From Microbispora rosea subsp. aerata (GTDB lineage: Bacteria > Actinomycetota > Actinomycetes > Streptosporangiales > Streptosporangiaceae), in assembly GCF_014647835.1 (NCBI RefSeq), contig NZ_BMPY01000025.1, positions 44,417-108,416 on the forward strand: 64,000 bases of DNA, given 5' to 3'. Within the stretch, counting starts at the first letter, position 1. Each line of letters opens with the position of its first letter. The notes beneath the pieces were generated by a model. That model made no database searches, had not been told where the DNA came from, and saw only the letters and a program-made list of their open reading frames with translations. Below are positions 34,543-42,728 of the stretch, one piece after another. The position numbers and the translations under genes were made by a program.

Positions 34543-36672
34543 GTGCGAAAGCGAACGCTCCCGATCGCCCTCACCGCGGCACTGGCGCTGTCGATCGGCG
34601 CGGCCGGGCATCTGCCCGCCCTCGCGGCGGCCGACGGCCCGGCGCTGACGGTGGACACCACCACTGGGCGGCACCCCATCAGCCCGCACATCTACGGCAT
34701 GAACTTCGCCGACGAGGCGCTGGCCGAGGAGCTGCGCCTCCCGGTGCGCCGGTGGGGCGGCAACGCGACGACCCGCTACAACTACCTGTACGACACCAGC
34801 AACCGCGCCTCCGACTGGTTCTTCGAGAACATCGCCGAGGACCACCCCGACCCGTCGAAGCTGCCGGACGGCTCCACGGCCGACCGGTTCGTCGAGCAGG
34901 ACCGCCGCACCGGCACCGACACCATCCTCACGGTCCCCCTGATCGGCTGGGTCCCCAAGGGCCGCGACTCCTCCTGCGGGTTCTCCGTCGCCAAGTACGG
35001 CCCGCAGCAGCAGACCGACCAGTGGCGTCCCGACTGCGGCAACGGCGTGCGGCCGGACGGCACGAAGATCACCGGAAACGACCCGCACGACACGAGCGTC
35101 GAGGCCGGCGCCGATTACGTTAAGGACTGGATCGGTCACCTCACCGGCAAGTACGGCACCGCCGCGAACGGCGGCGTGAAGTTCTACAACCTGGACAACG
35201 AGCCCGACATCTGGCACAGCACGCACCGGGACGTCCACCCCGAGGGCGCGAGCTCGGCCGAGCTGCGCGACAGGGCCTACCTCATCGGCGCCGCCGTCAA
35301 GGAGGCCGACCCCGGCGCCAAGACGCTCGGCCCGGTCGGCTGGGGCTGGACCTCCTGGGACTACTCCGGCCTCGACCAGGAGGTCTGCGGCCGGACCAAC
35401 TGCTGGTCGAACCCGCCGGACAAGGCGGCCCGCGACGGCCTTCCGTTCACCACCTGGTATCTGCGCCAGATGAAGAAGTATGAGGACGAGCACGGCCTGC
35501 GCATCCTCGACTACTTCGACAACCACTTCTACCCGCAGGCGTCCGGCGTCGCGTTCGGCTCCGGCGGCGACCCCGCCACCGACGCCCTGCGCCTGCGCTC
35601 CACCCGGGCGCTGTGGGACCCGACGTACACGGACGAGAGCTGGATCAACACGCAGGTCCGGCTCATCCCCCGGATGAAGGAGCTGGTGGCCGCCGAGTAT
35701 CCCGGCACCAAGACCGCGATCACCGAGTACAACTGGGGCGCCCTCAACCACATCAACGGCGCCCTGGCGCAGGCCGACATCCTCGGCATCTTCGGCCGCG
35801 AGGGTCTCGACCTCGCCACCCTGTGGGCGCCGCCCTCGTCCTCCCAGCCCGGCGCGTACGCCTTCCGGATGTACCTGAACTACGACGGCAAGGGCGGCCG
35901 GTTCGGCGAGACGGCGGTCAAGGCGACCAGCGCCGACCAGGGCAAGCTGGCGGTGTACGCCGCCGAGCGGGCCTCGGACAACGCGCTCACGCTCGTCGTG
36001 GTGAACAAGACCGGCGACGACCTGACCAGCGAGGTCACGCTGAAGGGGCGCGACGGCGGGGCCACCGCCCAGGTGTACCGCTACAGCGCGGCCGACACGA
36101 CGGCCATCAGGCGCGACGCCGACGTGCCGGTGGGGGCCGGCGGTTTCACGGGCACCTTCCCCGCCAACTCGATCAGCACGATCGTGATCCCCGAGGGGAG
36201 CGGCCCGTCGCCCTCCCCCTCGCCGTCGGCCTCCCCGTCGCCGTCGCCGAGCCCTTCCCCCAGTCCCTCCCCCAGCCCGTCGCCCTCTCCTTCTCCCTCG
36301 CCCTCGCCTTCGCCGAGCCCCAGCCCGTCCCCGTCCGCGTCGCCCAGCCCCTCGCCCACGCCGGCCGCCGCCTGCGCCGTGACGTACACAGGCCGAGGTC
36401 CGGATCGTCAACCGGGGCGCCTCCGACGTGAAGGGCTGGCGGCTGAGCTGGGCGTACGGCAACGGGCAGACGGTGACCCAGATGTGGAACGGCTCATACA
36501 CCCAGAGCGGGTCCAACGTCACCGTGACCGATGCCGGCTACAACGCCACGATCGCCGCGAACGGCGGCAGCGTGAGCTTCGGCTTCCTCGGCAGCTGGGA
36601 CGGCAGCGCCAACCCCGCGCCCAAGCAGTTCACCCTCAACGGCTCGCCCTGCACCACGGGCTGATCCGATGA
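34543..36672 (+). CDS. Secreted GH44 endoglucanase/xyloglucanase with frameshifted CBM2
   Basis: The GTG start at 34543 follows AGGAG. A signal peptide (about 1-29) precedes a family 44 catalytic domain with acid/base Glu220 in YNLDNEPDIW and nucleophile Glu395 in ITEYNWG, plus the family's C-terminal beta domain. A long Ser-Pro linker (about 550-610) leads to AACAVTYT, the first strand of a CBM2. There the frame shifts: the product continues with GRGPDRQPGRL and an Arg-rich tail to the stop at 36672, while the genuine CBM2 continues in another frame to 36664. The catalytic part should still be active, but cellulose binding is probably lost. Confidence 0.9.
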   Translation: MRKRTLPIALTAALALSIGAAGHLPALAAADGPALTVDTTTGRHPISPHIYGMNFADEALAEELRLPVRRWGGNATTRYNYLYDTSNRASDWFFENIAEDHPDPSKLPDGSTADRFVEQDRRTGTDTILTVPLIGWVPKGRDSSCGFSVAKYGPQQQTDQWRPDCGNGVRPDGTKITGNDPHDTSVEAGADYVKDWIGHLTGKYGTAANGGVKFYNLDNEPDIWHSTHRDVHPEGASSAELRDRAYLIGAAVKEADPGAKTLGPVGWGWTSWDYSGLDQEVCGRTNCWSNPPDKAARDGLPFTTWYLRQMKKYEDEHGLRILDYFDNHFYPQASGVAFGSGGDPATDALRLRSTRALWDPTYTDESWINTQVRLIPRMKELVAAEYPGTKTAITEYNWGALNHINGALAQADILGIFGREGLDLATLWAPPSSSQPGAYAFRMYLNYDGKGGRFGETAVKATSADQGKLAVYAAERASDNALTLVVVNKTGDDLTSEVTLKGRDGGATAQVYRYSAADTTAIRRDADVPVGAGGFTGTFPANSISTIVIPEGSGPSPSPSPSASPSPSPSPSPSPSPSPSPSPSPSPSPSPSPSPSPSASPSPSPTPAAACAVTYTGRGPDRQPGRLRREGLAAELGVRQRADGDPDVERLIHPERVQRHRDRCRLQRHDRRERRQRELRLPRQLGRQRQPRAQAVHPQRLALHHGLIR
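36392..36664 (+). pseudogene. Out-of-frame remainder of the GH44 CBM2
   Basis: In frame +2 the DNA reads AEVRIVNRGASDVKGWRLSW, then YGNGQTVTQMWNGSYTQSGS and ends FTLNGSPCTTG with a stop at 36662-36664. This is the CBM2 body including its second Cys. About nine residues normally lying between VTYT and AEV (the N-SW-GGF segment) are missing, so a deletion of roughly 28 bp rather than one base explains the shift. Confidence 0.8.
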
Positions 36673-36709
36673 CCGGCGGGGCCGGCCTTCCCGGGCCGGT
36701 CCCCGCCGG
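36673..36709 (+). terminator. Hairpin after GH44
   Basis: A 15-bp stem with a single bulged T (left arm 36673-36687, right arm 36694-36709) starts directly after the GH44 stop. It also lies just beyond the stop of the convergent gene at 36713. Confidence 0.75.
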
Positions 36710-36712
36710 GAG

Positions 36713-37198
36713 TCAGTCCACCATCGCGCCCTTGTCCCGGCCGCACGCTCTGATCTCGTCGTGGCGGGCGCAGGCCCGGACGAGGGTGAAACGACGCCAG
36801 AAGGCCATCGGCGACGAGACCGCCTGGCCGGCGCGGCTCACCGGGAAGGGGCCGCACTGATGCCAGGGGCCGCCACCCGGTGGCCAGACCTCCAGCCAGA
36901 CCTCGTCGCCCGGGCGGGTGCGCCCGGTGAGGGCCGCCCAGTAGTGCCACTCGCCGTCCGGGCCGGCATCGCCACGCCAGAGCGTGACGCGCACCTCGCC
37001 GCCCCACTTCTCCCCGGTCGCGTACACGGGCTTGGCGTTCGTCACGGTGTGGACGCCGGGCCGCTGCCAGTCACGGCAGTCGATCGGCCGGGCGCCGCCC
37101 GCGCCGACGGCGGCGGCGGTGCCCGACGACGGCACGGTCACAAGCAGGGTCGCCGCGACGATCCCCGCGATGGTCCTGCCACGCCCCGCTCGAATCAC
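36713..37198 (-). CDS. Small secreted protein of unknown function, 161 aa
   Basis: The GTG at 37198 is supported by GGGGAGGG upstream. Residues 8-32 form a signal peptide (TIAGIVAATLLVTVPSSGT ending AAA). The mature part of about 130 residues contains four Cys (PIDC, WHQC, VRAC, IRAC), likely two disulfides, and Trp-rich segments GEWHYWAALTG and DEVWLEVWPPGG. No known domain is recognised. Similar secreted proteins occur in related actinomycetes as hypothetical. The function is unknown. Confidence 0.7.
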   Translation of the reverse strand: MIRAGRGRTIAGIVAATLLVTVPSSGTAAAVGAGGARPIDCRDWQRPGVHTVTNAKPVYATGEKWGGEVRVTLWRGDAGPDGEWHYWAALTGRTRPGDEVWLEVWPPGGGPWHQCGPFPVSRAGQAVSSPMAFWRRFTLVRACARHDEIRACGRDKGAMVD

Positions 37199-37330
37199 CC
37201 TGTGCCCTCCCCCATGCGGTGTTCCCCGCAGGAGTATCGGCGTCGATACGTGCCGGCGCAATCACAATAAGTGAACGCATGGGGTGAGCCGGAGCCCGGT
37301 CACATCGCCCGGCCGCCGCCGTGACGCTCG

Positions 37331-37368
37331 CGGGGTGAGTCCGGGCCTTCCGGCCCGGACTCACCCCG
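37331..37368 (-). terminator. Very stable hairpin after CE3-CBM2
   Basis: A perfect 17-bp stem (37331-37347 with 37352-37368) with a TTCC loop lies 15 bp beyond the CE3-CBM2 stop on the minus strand. Confidence 0.88.
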
Positions 37369-37383
37369 CTCGCCGGATGCCGG

Positions 37384-38463
37384 TCAGCCGAGCCGGCAGC
37401 TCACCGCCGAGACGGCGTCGTCGCCGTCCCCGGAGGCCAGGAAGCCGAAGCGGGTCGAAGCGCCGGGCATCAGGAGCCCGTTCCAGCTCAGGTGCCGCGC
37501 GGTCACCGTCGCTCCGCTCTGGGTCACGGCGGCGTACCACGCCTGGGTGATCTGCTGGCCGCCGCCGAACGTGAAGGTGACCGTCCATCCCGACGTCGCC
37601 GCCGCGGAGTCGTTGCGTAGGGTCACCTCGCCCAGGAACCCGCCGGACCACTGGGAGACCACCTGGTATGCGGCGCTGCACCCGGCGTCTCCGGGGGTGG
37701 GAGAGGGCGACGCGCTGGGCGACGGCGACGGTGACGGCGACGGCGACGGGATGTCTCCGTCGAGCACCCGCGCGAGCGTCCGATACCAGCGGTCGGCCAT
37801 CTTCTGGAAGCCGGAGTCGTTCGGGTGCACCCCGTCGATGGTGTCCCCGGCCGTGTCGAAGCCCGTCCACTGGTCCACGACGACGATCGGCGACTGGGCG
37901 GTGGTCAGGCCGGCGGCCCAGGCCGGGATCGCGTTGTTGAGCGCGACCACGTCGGCGGCGCAGGTGGGACAGCTCGACGGGTTCATCGGGATGATCTGCG
38001 CCACGAGGATCTTCATCCTCGGGTTCTCGGCCCGCATCTGGCCGACCAGCTTGGTGTACGCCGCGAGGACCTTGCTGGTGGGGAGCCAGCCGCCCCACAT
38101 GTCGTTCGTGCCGAGGTGCATGAGCACGACGTCGGGCTTGGCCGCCGCCAGCCACGGCGGGAGCTGGTTGTTGTCGGCGATGCCGGTGGCGGAGAAGCCG
38201 CCGTGCCCCTCGTGGTCCACGTCGAACGGCACCGAGCAGCCGCCTCCGGTCTGGGTCCCCACGAAGTCGACGTCCGTGTAGCCGGTCCGCTGCAGGCGGT
38301 CCCAGAGCAGGGCCCGCCAGCAGCCGGGGCCCGCGGTGATGGAGTCGCCCAGCGGCATGATCTTGACCGGGGTCGCGGCCGAGAGCGCGGGCTTGGCCGC
38401 CGTGAACGTGAGCGCCATGGCGAGCGCGGCGAGGACGGCGTACAGGACAGATCTTCGAGGCAT
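37384..38463 (-). CDS. Secreted SGNH/CE3-like acetyl esterase with CBM2
   Basis: The 359-aa product begins at ATG 38463 (AAGGA upstream), with a signal peptide to about residue 30. The SGNH hydrolase domain has Ser41 in MPLGDSITAG, HEGHGGFS, the block III motif HLGTNDMWGG and the Asp/His dyad in IDGVHPND. This arrangement fits CE3 acetylxylan esterases. A Ser-Pro linker (about 238-258) joins a CBM2 (about 262-359) bounded by CSAAYQV and VSCRLG. It is a domain-level paralogue of the gene at 57355. A perfect palindrome (site d) lies about 200 bp upstream. Confidence 0.9.
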   Translation of the reverse strand: MPRRSVLYAVLAALAMALTFTAAKPALSAATPVKIMPLGDSITAGPGCWRALLWDRLQRTGYTDVDFVGTQTGGGCSVPFDVDHEGHGGFSATGIADNNQLPPWLAAAKPDVVLMHLGTNDMWGGWLPTSKVLAAYTKLVGQMRAENPRMKILVAQIIPMNPSSCPTCAADVVALNNAIPAWAAGLTTAQSPIVVVDQWTGFDTAGDTIDGVHPNDSGFQKMADRWYRTLARVLDGDIPSPSPSPSPSPSASPSPTPGDAGCSAAYQVVSQWSGGFLGEVTLRNDSAAATSGWTVTFTFGGGQQITQAWYAAVTQSGATVTARHLSWNGLLMPGASTRFGFLASGDGDDAVSAVSCRLG

Positions 38464-38659
38464 GGTCGTTTCCTTCACAGCCGGACTGCGACGAAGGCCG
38501 GCGAGCACGGCCCGGTACATCCGCCCGGGCGATCGGCCACGGGGCGGACCCGCCGTCGGCGGCGACGAAGAACCGGTGTCGCGTTTTCGACGGACGGCGA
38601 AGGGCCCTCCCCAACGATAAAGCGATTGTTGGAGAAACAAATTAAGTAAGTCAACGAGC

Positions 38660-38674
38660 GTTGAAACTTTCAAC
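38660..38674 (-). promoter_or_regulatory. Perfect GTTGAAA-C-TTTCAAC operator (site d)
   Basis: This 15-bp palindrome is exact about its centre and contains the GAAACTTTC core. It lies in the 482-bp divergent gap between CE3-CBM2 and the peptidase gene, about 197 bp from the former. The nearby 38580-38660 is unusually AT-rich and probably holds the CE3 promoter. Confidence 0.65.
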
Positions 38675-38869
38675 CCGGCCGGGGCTCTTCCGCTTCACGC
38701 CGCCAGTTCCGGCCGCCGCGCCAGGCGCGTCGCGCCCTCTCCGGCATCCGCGCCGCCGGTTCACCCGGCCGCCGCACCTCGGCCGCACGTGCCGAGTCGT
38801 CGTGCACGGCCGCGAATGGCCCGCACCCACAATCCGGCCGATCAGCATAAATCCTAGAAAAAGCGATCC

Positions 38870-38898
38870 TTGACTGTCATTTGACAAAAAGTTAGATT
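38870..38898 (+). promoter_or_regulatory. Sigma-70-like promoter of the M1-like peptidase gene
   Basis: TTGACT (38870-38875), a 17-bp spacer and TAGATT (38893-38898) form a near-consensus promoter. A near palindrome TTCAAGCGCTCGAA (38917-38930) follows in the leader, just before the ribosome site. Confidence 0.65.
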
Positions 38899-38945
38899 CT
38901 CTCGACAGATCGGGGGTTCAAGCGCTCGAAGGGAGACCTTTCCTG

Positions 38946-40286
38946 ATGGTGCGACGACTCCTGATCGTCATGGCGGCCCTGCTTGTCCTCGCCTGGGGCG
39001 TGCCCCCGGCCGCGCACGCGGCGGACGGCACCAGGACGCCGGGATCGCCCTCCTACACGGTCACCTTGACCAGCAACGCCTCGGGCAGCACGTGGGCGGG
39101 CCACGAGAGCGTCACCTTCTCCAACCCGTCGGCGGATCCCCTGACCGAGGTCTACCTCCGGCTGTGGGACAACTACCACGGGTCGTGCCCGTCCTCCACC
39201 CCGATCACGGTGACCAACGTGACCGGGGGCACGCCGTCCCCGCTGTCGGTCTCCTGCACCGCGATGAAGATCACTCTGCCCGCTCCGCTCGCGCAGAACC
39301 GGAGCGCCACGATCGGGTTCGACCTCAGCATCGTCGTGCCCGGCGGCGCCGACCGCTTCGGGCGTGACGGGGCGTACAACTTCCTCGGCAACGCGCTGCC
39401 GGTCCTGGCGGTCCGCGACGCGAGCGGCTGGCACCTCGACCCGTACACCAACAACGGCGAGTCCTTCTACGCGGTCGTCAGCGACTACTCGGTCACGCTC
39501 GACCATCCGTCGTCGCTGCTGGTGCCCGCGACCGGCATCGCCGTCGACACGCCGGGCACGTCCGGCCGTACGATCACCAAGGTCACCGCGAAGAACGTCC
39601 GCGAGTTCGCCTGGGCGGCCGGGCCGTTCGTCAAGACCACGAGCACCACCACGACGGGCGTCGTCGTGAACGTCTACCGGGTGAGCTCGATCAGCTCCGC
39701 CAGCGCGAACTCGATGATGACCACCGCGAAGAACGCGCTGGTCGCGCACGCGGGACGGTTCGGCGCCTACCCGTACGGCGAGGTGGACGTGGTGCTGGAC
39801 AACAACTTCTGGTTCGGCGGCATGGAATATCCGGGCTTCGTGCTCGACGTGGTCAGCTCCACCGCGCTCGCCCACGAGCTGGCCCACCAGTGGTGGTACG
39901 GCATCGTCGGCGACGACGAGTACAACAGCCCGTGGCTGGACGAGTCGTTCGCCTCCTACGCCACCGACCTCTACAACGGCGTCACGGGCGCCAACTGCTG
40001 GAACAGCGTCTCCTGGCAGTCGTCGGCCGAGAAGATCAGCAACTCGATGGCCTACTGGGACGCCCACCCGAGCCGGTACGGCACGGTCGTCTACACCTAC
40101 GGCAAGTGCGCGCTGCACGACCTGCGCCGCACGATCGGCACGACGGCGATGGAGAACCTGCTGAGGGACTACGCCGCCGCGCACTGGTACGGGATCTCGA
40201 CAACCGCCGGATTCAAGGCCGCCGCGCAGGCCGCCACCTCGGTGAACCTGTCGTCGTTCTGGACCACCCACCGCATCGACGGCTGA
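38946..40286 (+). CDS. Secreted M1-like zinc metallopeptidase
   Basis: The 446-aa protein has a signal peptide (about 1-25), an N-terminal beta-domain and a gluzincin catalytic domain. HELAH at 310-314 and Glu333 in WLDESFASY give the HExxH-x18-E zinc site of M1 aminopeptidases; GMEYPGFV takes the place of the exopeptidase GAMEN loop. It lacks the large C-terminal helical domain of PepN. A putative Tyr in VVYTYGKCAL may stabilise the transition state. It is probably an extracellular aminopeptidase. GGGAG lies ten bases before the ATG. Confidence 0.9.
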   Translation: MVRRLLIVMAALLVLAWGVPPAAHAADGTRTPGSPSYTVTLTSNASGSTWAGHESVTFSNPSADPLTEVYLRLWDNYHGSCPSSTPITVTNVTGGTPSPLSVSCTAMKITLPAPLAQNRSATIGFDLSIVVPGGADRFGRDGAYNFLGNALPVLAVRDASGWHLDPYTNNGESFYAVVSDYSVTLDHPSSLLVPATGIAVDTPGTSGRTITKVTAKNVREFAWAAGPFVKTTSTTTTGVVVNVYRVSSISSASANSMMTTAKNALVAHAGRFGAYPYGEVDVVLDNNFWFGGMEYPGFVLDVVSSTALAHELAHQWWYGIVGDDEYNSPWLDESFASYATDLYNGVTGANCWNSVSWQSSAEKISNSMAYWDAHPSRYGTVVYTYGKCALHDLRRTIGTTAMENLLRDYAAAHWYGISTTAGFKAAAQAATSVNLSSFWTTHRIDG

Positions 40287-40338
40287 CCCGCATCGTACGA
40301 ATTGCCAGGAAAGACGGCGCCGGCGCGCCCCGGGTGTC

Positions 40339-40344
40339 TATGCT
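40339..40344 (+). promoter_or_regulatory. Leaderless -10 element of the PEBP gene
   Basis: TATGCT ends exactly six bases before the ATG at 40351 and there is no Shine-Dalgarno sequence, so the transcript should start at the start codon. Confidence 0.5.
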
Positions 40345-40350
40345 GACCGG

Positions 40351-40872
40351 ATGAAGATCGGCATATTGGCCGGCGCCGTCCTCCTGGCGGCGGTCCTTGC
40401 GGGGTGCTCGGCCGAGGGCACCTCATCCGCCGGCGCGTTGCGGGTGCAGAGCCCGGCCTTCGCCGAGGGCGCCGCGATCCCGGTGAAACACGCGTGCGCC
40501 CAGCAGGGAGGTGAGGACGTCTCACCCCCGCTGACCTGGAGCGGCGTTCCCGAGTCCGCCCGCGAGCTGGCGATCGTGGTGGACGACCCGGACGCCCCGG
40601 GCGGGACGTACCTCCACTGGATCGTGACCGGCATCCCGGTCTCCGCGACGAGCGCGCCCGAGGGCACGGCCCCCGGGAAGGTCCTGCCGGGCAGCGGCGG
40701 CAGCGCCGCCTACGCCGGGCCGTGCCCGCCGGGCGGGGTGCATCACTATCACTTCATCGTGTACGCCCTGCCCGGCCCGGTCGCGCCGGACGGCGACGCG
40801 GCGGCGGTGCACCAGCGGATCAAGGACGCGGCGATCGCCTCGGGCGAGACCGTCGGCACCTGGGGCGGCTGA
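40351..40872 (+). CDS. PEBP (YbhB/YbcL) family lipoprotein
   Basis: The 173-aa product has a lipoprotein signal with lipobox LAGC at about 16-19. The PEBP fold is shown by [51 protein letters not shown], the [16 protein letters not shown] segment with the ligand-site His residues, and the end [13 protein letters not shown]. Bacterial members of this phosphatidylethanolamine-binding family have no settled role; inhibition of proteases or ligand binding has been proposed. It is probably anchored to the outer face of the membrane. Confidence 0.93.
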   Translation: MKIGILAGAVLLAAVLAGCSAEGTSSAGALRVQSPAFAEGAAIPVKHACAQQGGEDVSPPLTWSGVPESARELAIVVDDPDAPGGTYLHWIVTGIPVSATSAPEGTAPGKVLPGSGGSAAYAGPCPPGGVHHYHFIVYALPGPVAPDGDAAAVHQRIKDAAIASGETVGTWGG

Positions 40873-40947
40873 GCCCCGGCCCGCCGCGTCCTCGCCGGCG
40901 AGGCCGGTCAACGCCTCGTCGCGGGTCGGAGCCCGCGCCGCGGGCGG

Positions 40948-41085
40948 GCCATCCAGACGGGCGAGGCGGGCGCCGGGGCGGCAGGAGACCCCGCTGCCGA
41001 GCGGCACGCCCACCACCGCGACGCCGGCGCGCCCGGCCTCGTCCAGTCGCGGCGGCCGCGCGAACATGGCGGGTCCGGCGAAACG
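40948..41085 (-). pseudogene. N-terminal remnant of an agmatinase/arginase-type gene
   Basis: Reading the minus strand from 41085 gives [20 protein letters not shown], then [20 protein letters not shown], very close to the N-terminus of agmatinases (F-x-RLPRLDEV, VAVVGVPFDSGVSYRPGAR). After about 45 residues the similarity ends and none of the metal-binding Asp/His motifs follow. I read it as a deletion remnant of a speB-like gene. Confidence 0.6.
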
Positions 41086-41103
41086 CGGATGTGCCCGGGG
41101 CGG

Positions 41104-41556
41104 TCACCGCCCGGCCGGGGCGGCCGCCCGTCGCCGGTCGCCGCTCGCCCAGACCGGGGTGGCGTCGACCCGCGACAGGCGCCATCCCTCCGGGGAGCGG
41201 ATCGCCTCGTAACGGAAGCGCTCGCCGAGCGTGAACCGGGGTTCCGGGGCGAGCCGTCCCTCCGGCGCCGCCGCGTCGCTGAAGGTCACGACCACGTCCG
41301 CGCGCACGTGGGCGCGATCACCGTCCACCTCGACCAGGACGTTGTGCGCGAAGTGCTGGACCCGTTCCGCCGTCGAGTGGTTGCGCGCCGCCTGGGCGAT
41401 CACGGCCTCCCGTCCTTCGGCGGGGCCGCCGGGAGTCCGTACGGCGATCTCGTCGGCGAACACCGACCGGAGGTCGCCGAACCTTCCCTCGTCCATGCAG
41501 GCGTAGAGCCGGTAGATCAGCTGGGCGACGTCCGCGCGGTCGTCGGTCACGCTCAT
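41104..41556 (-). CDS. SnoaL/NTF2-like domain protein
   Basis: The 150-aa protein begins VTDDRADVAQLIYRLYACMD and continues with FADEIAVRTPGG, HFAHNVLVEVDGDRAHVRAD and RFRYEAIRSPEGWRLSRVD, the cone-shaped NTF2/SnoaL fold. Such proteins may be hydrolases, isomerases or ligand binders. The ATG at 41556 has GGAG six bases upstream; an in-frame ATG at 41568 adds four residues. It is divergent from a MarR gene, with three shared inverted repeats between them, and is the probable target of that repressor. Confidence 0.88.
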   Translation of the reverse strand: MSVTDDRADVAQLIYRLYACMDEGRFGDLRSVFADEIAVRTPGGPAEGREAVIAQAARNHSTAERVQHFAHNVLVEVDGDRAHVRADVVVTFSDAAAPEGRLAPEPRFTLGERFRYEAIRSPEGWRLSRVDATPVWASGDRRRAAAPAGR

Positions 41557-41572
41557 CGACTTCTCCATACTG

Positions 41573-41630
41573 TTGGTTCGACCAATGTTGGTTGCGCCAA
41601 CTATAAGCACACATTGTTGGCCTTGCCAAC
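41573..41630. promoter_or_regulatory. Three TTGG-N-CCAA inverted repeats in the MarR/SnoaL divergent promoter
   Basis: The sites are TTGGT-TCG-ACCAA (41573-41585), GTTGG-TTGCG-CCAAC (41587-41601) and GTTGG-CCTTG-CCAAC (41616-41630). The last two have identical perfect arms, 29 bp apart. TATAGT on the minus strand and TAGGTT at 41638-41643 on the plus strand are likely -10 elements flanking them. Confidence 0.8.
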
Positions 41631-41650
41631 GAGTTGGTAGGTTGTGGGCC

Positions 41651-42139
41651 GTGGAGAACGCCGAGGAGACGGCCCCGAGGAGGCTGCGCGCGCTGCCGAG
41701 CCGGCTGATCAACCACGTCGCGATGTCGGCCAACCGGCTCGTGGACCGGGCGCTGGCCACCACCGGGTCGCGCCGGTATGACTACGCGCTGCTGGCCGCG
41801 CTGGAGGAGTTCGGGCCCGCCAGCCAGGCGGCCCTGGGGCGGCGTACGGGCATCGACCGGAGCGACGTCGTGGCGACCGTGAACGAGCTGTCGGCGCGCG
41901 GGCTGGTCGAGCGCAGCCCCGACCCCGCCGACCGCCGCCGCAACGTCATCACCGTCACGGCGGCGGGGATCAGCCATCTGGCGCTGCTCGACCGGCTTCT
42001 GTCCGAGGTGCAGGACGCCCTTCTCGCGTCGCTGACCACGGCCGAGCGCGAGCAGTTCGTCGGGCTTCTCACGCGCGTCGCCGACGGCCTCGCCGCCTCG
42101 CCCCCGGCCCGACCGCCTGTTCACACTCCGCGGCCCTGA
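41651..42139 (+). CDS. MarR-family regulator
   Basis: The 162-aa protein has the MarR winged helix: LPSRLINHVAMSANRLVDRA, YALLAALEEFGPASQAALGR, RTGIDRSDVVATVNELSARG and the wing VERSPDPADRRRNVITVTAA. No redox-sensing Cys is present, so ligand binding is the probable mode. The start is GTG 41651, with TAGGTT seven bases upstream, suggesting a leaderless mRNA. The divergent SnoaL-like gene and the three inverted repeats point to local autoregulation. Confidence 0.92.
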   Translation: MENAEETAPRRLRALPSRLINHVAMSANRLVDRALATTGSRRYDYALLAALEEFGPASQAALGRRTGIDRSDVVATVNELSARGLVERSPDPADRRRNVITVTAAGISHLALLDRLLSEVQDALLASLTTAEREQFVGLLTRVADGLAASPPARPPVHTPRP

Positions 42140-42154
42140 CCGGCGGCGCGGCCG

Positions 42155-42619
42155 TCACAACGGCCGGGTCATGAAGACGCTGTTGGGATCGGGCCGGTAG
42201 CCGGCGAACGGCTCGCAGTAGGCGAACCCGAACTTCTCGTACAGCCTCCTGGCGGGCAGGAAGAAGTCGGCCGAGCCGGTCTCCAGGCTCAGCCGGGTGA
42301 AGCCCATCCGCTTGGCCTCGGCGATGATGTGCGCCAGCAGCATGGACGCGATGCCGCTGCGCTTGCGCGCCGCCGCCGTGCGCATCGACTTCAGCTCGGC
42401 GTGCGCCCGGTCGAGCCGTTTGATCGCGCCGCAGCCGACGACGGTGTCGCCGTCCATCACCGACCAGAACGTGACGCCGGGCGCGCGCAGGCCGTCGAGG
42501 TCGAGAGCGTGCTTGCTCTCGATCGGCGTGATGGACCGCATCTCCCGCACGTGTTCGTCCAGGAACGCGGCGATCTGCGGGCCGGACAGGTCGTCCTGGA
42601 GGATTTTCAGCTCGTCCAT
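42155..42619 (-). CDS. GNAT-family N-acetyltransferase
   Basis: The 154-aa protein shows the GNAT core: VVGCGAIKRLDRAHAELKSM, then MRTAAARKRSGIASMLLAHI for acetyl-CoA binding (R-x-x-G-x-A/G), and SLETGSADFFLPARRLYEKF with GFAYCEPFAGY. It resembles YafP/YsnE-type small-molecule acetyltransferases. It is convergent with the MarR gene and cytoplasmic. The acceptor is unknown. Confidence 0.92.
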   Translation of the reverse strand: MDELKILQDDLSGPQIAAFLDEHVREMRSITPIESKHALDLDGLRAPGVTFWSVMDGDTVVGCGAIKRLDRAHAELKSMRTAAARKRSGIASMLLAHIIAEAKRMGFTRLSLETGSADFFLPARRLYEKFGFAYCEPFAGYRPDPNSVFMTRPL

Positions 42620-42728
42620 CGGTGCTCGATCACATCCGTGCTCGCGGGGCCACGGCCGGGCACCACTGTATCGGTCGTGCCCGGCACATCATGGCCCCGG
42701 CGCGTACGGCCGCAACCGGCGCCTTTCG

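Noticed and set aside
36200-36370. Short regular repeats resembling a CRISPR or microsatellite
   Set aside because: They encode the Ser-Pro linker of the GH44 enzyme with variable codons; there are no spacers of uniform length and no cas genes.
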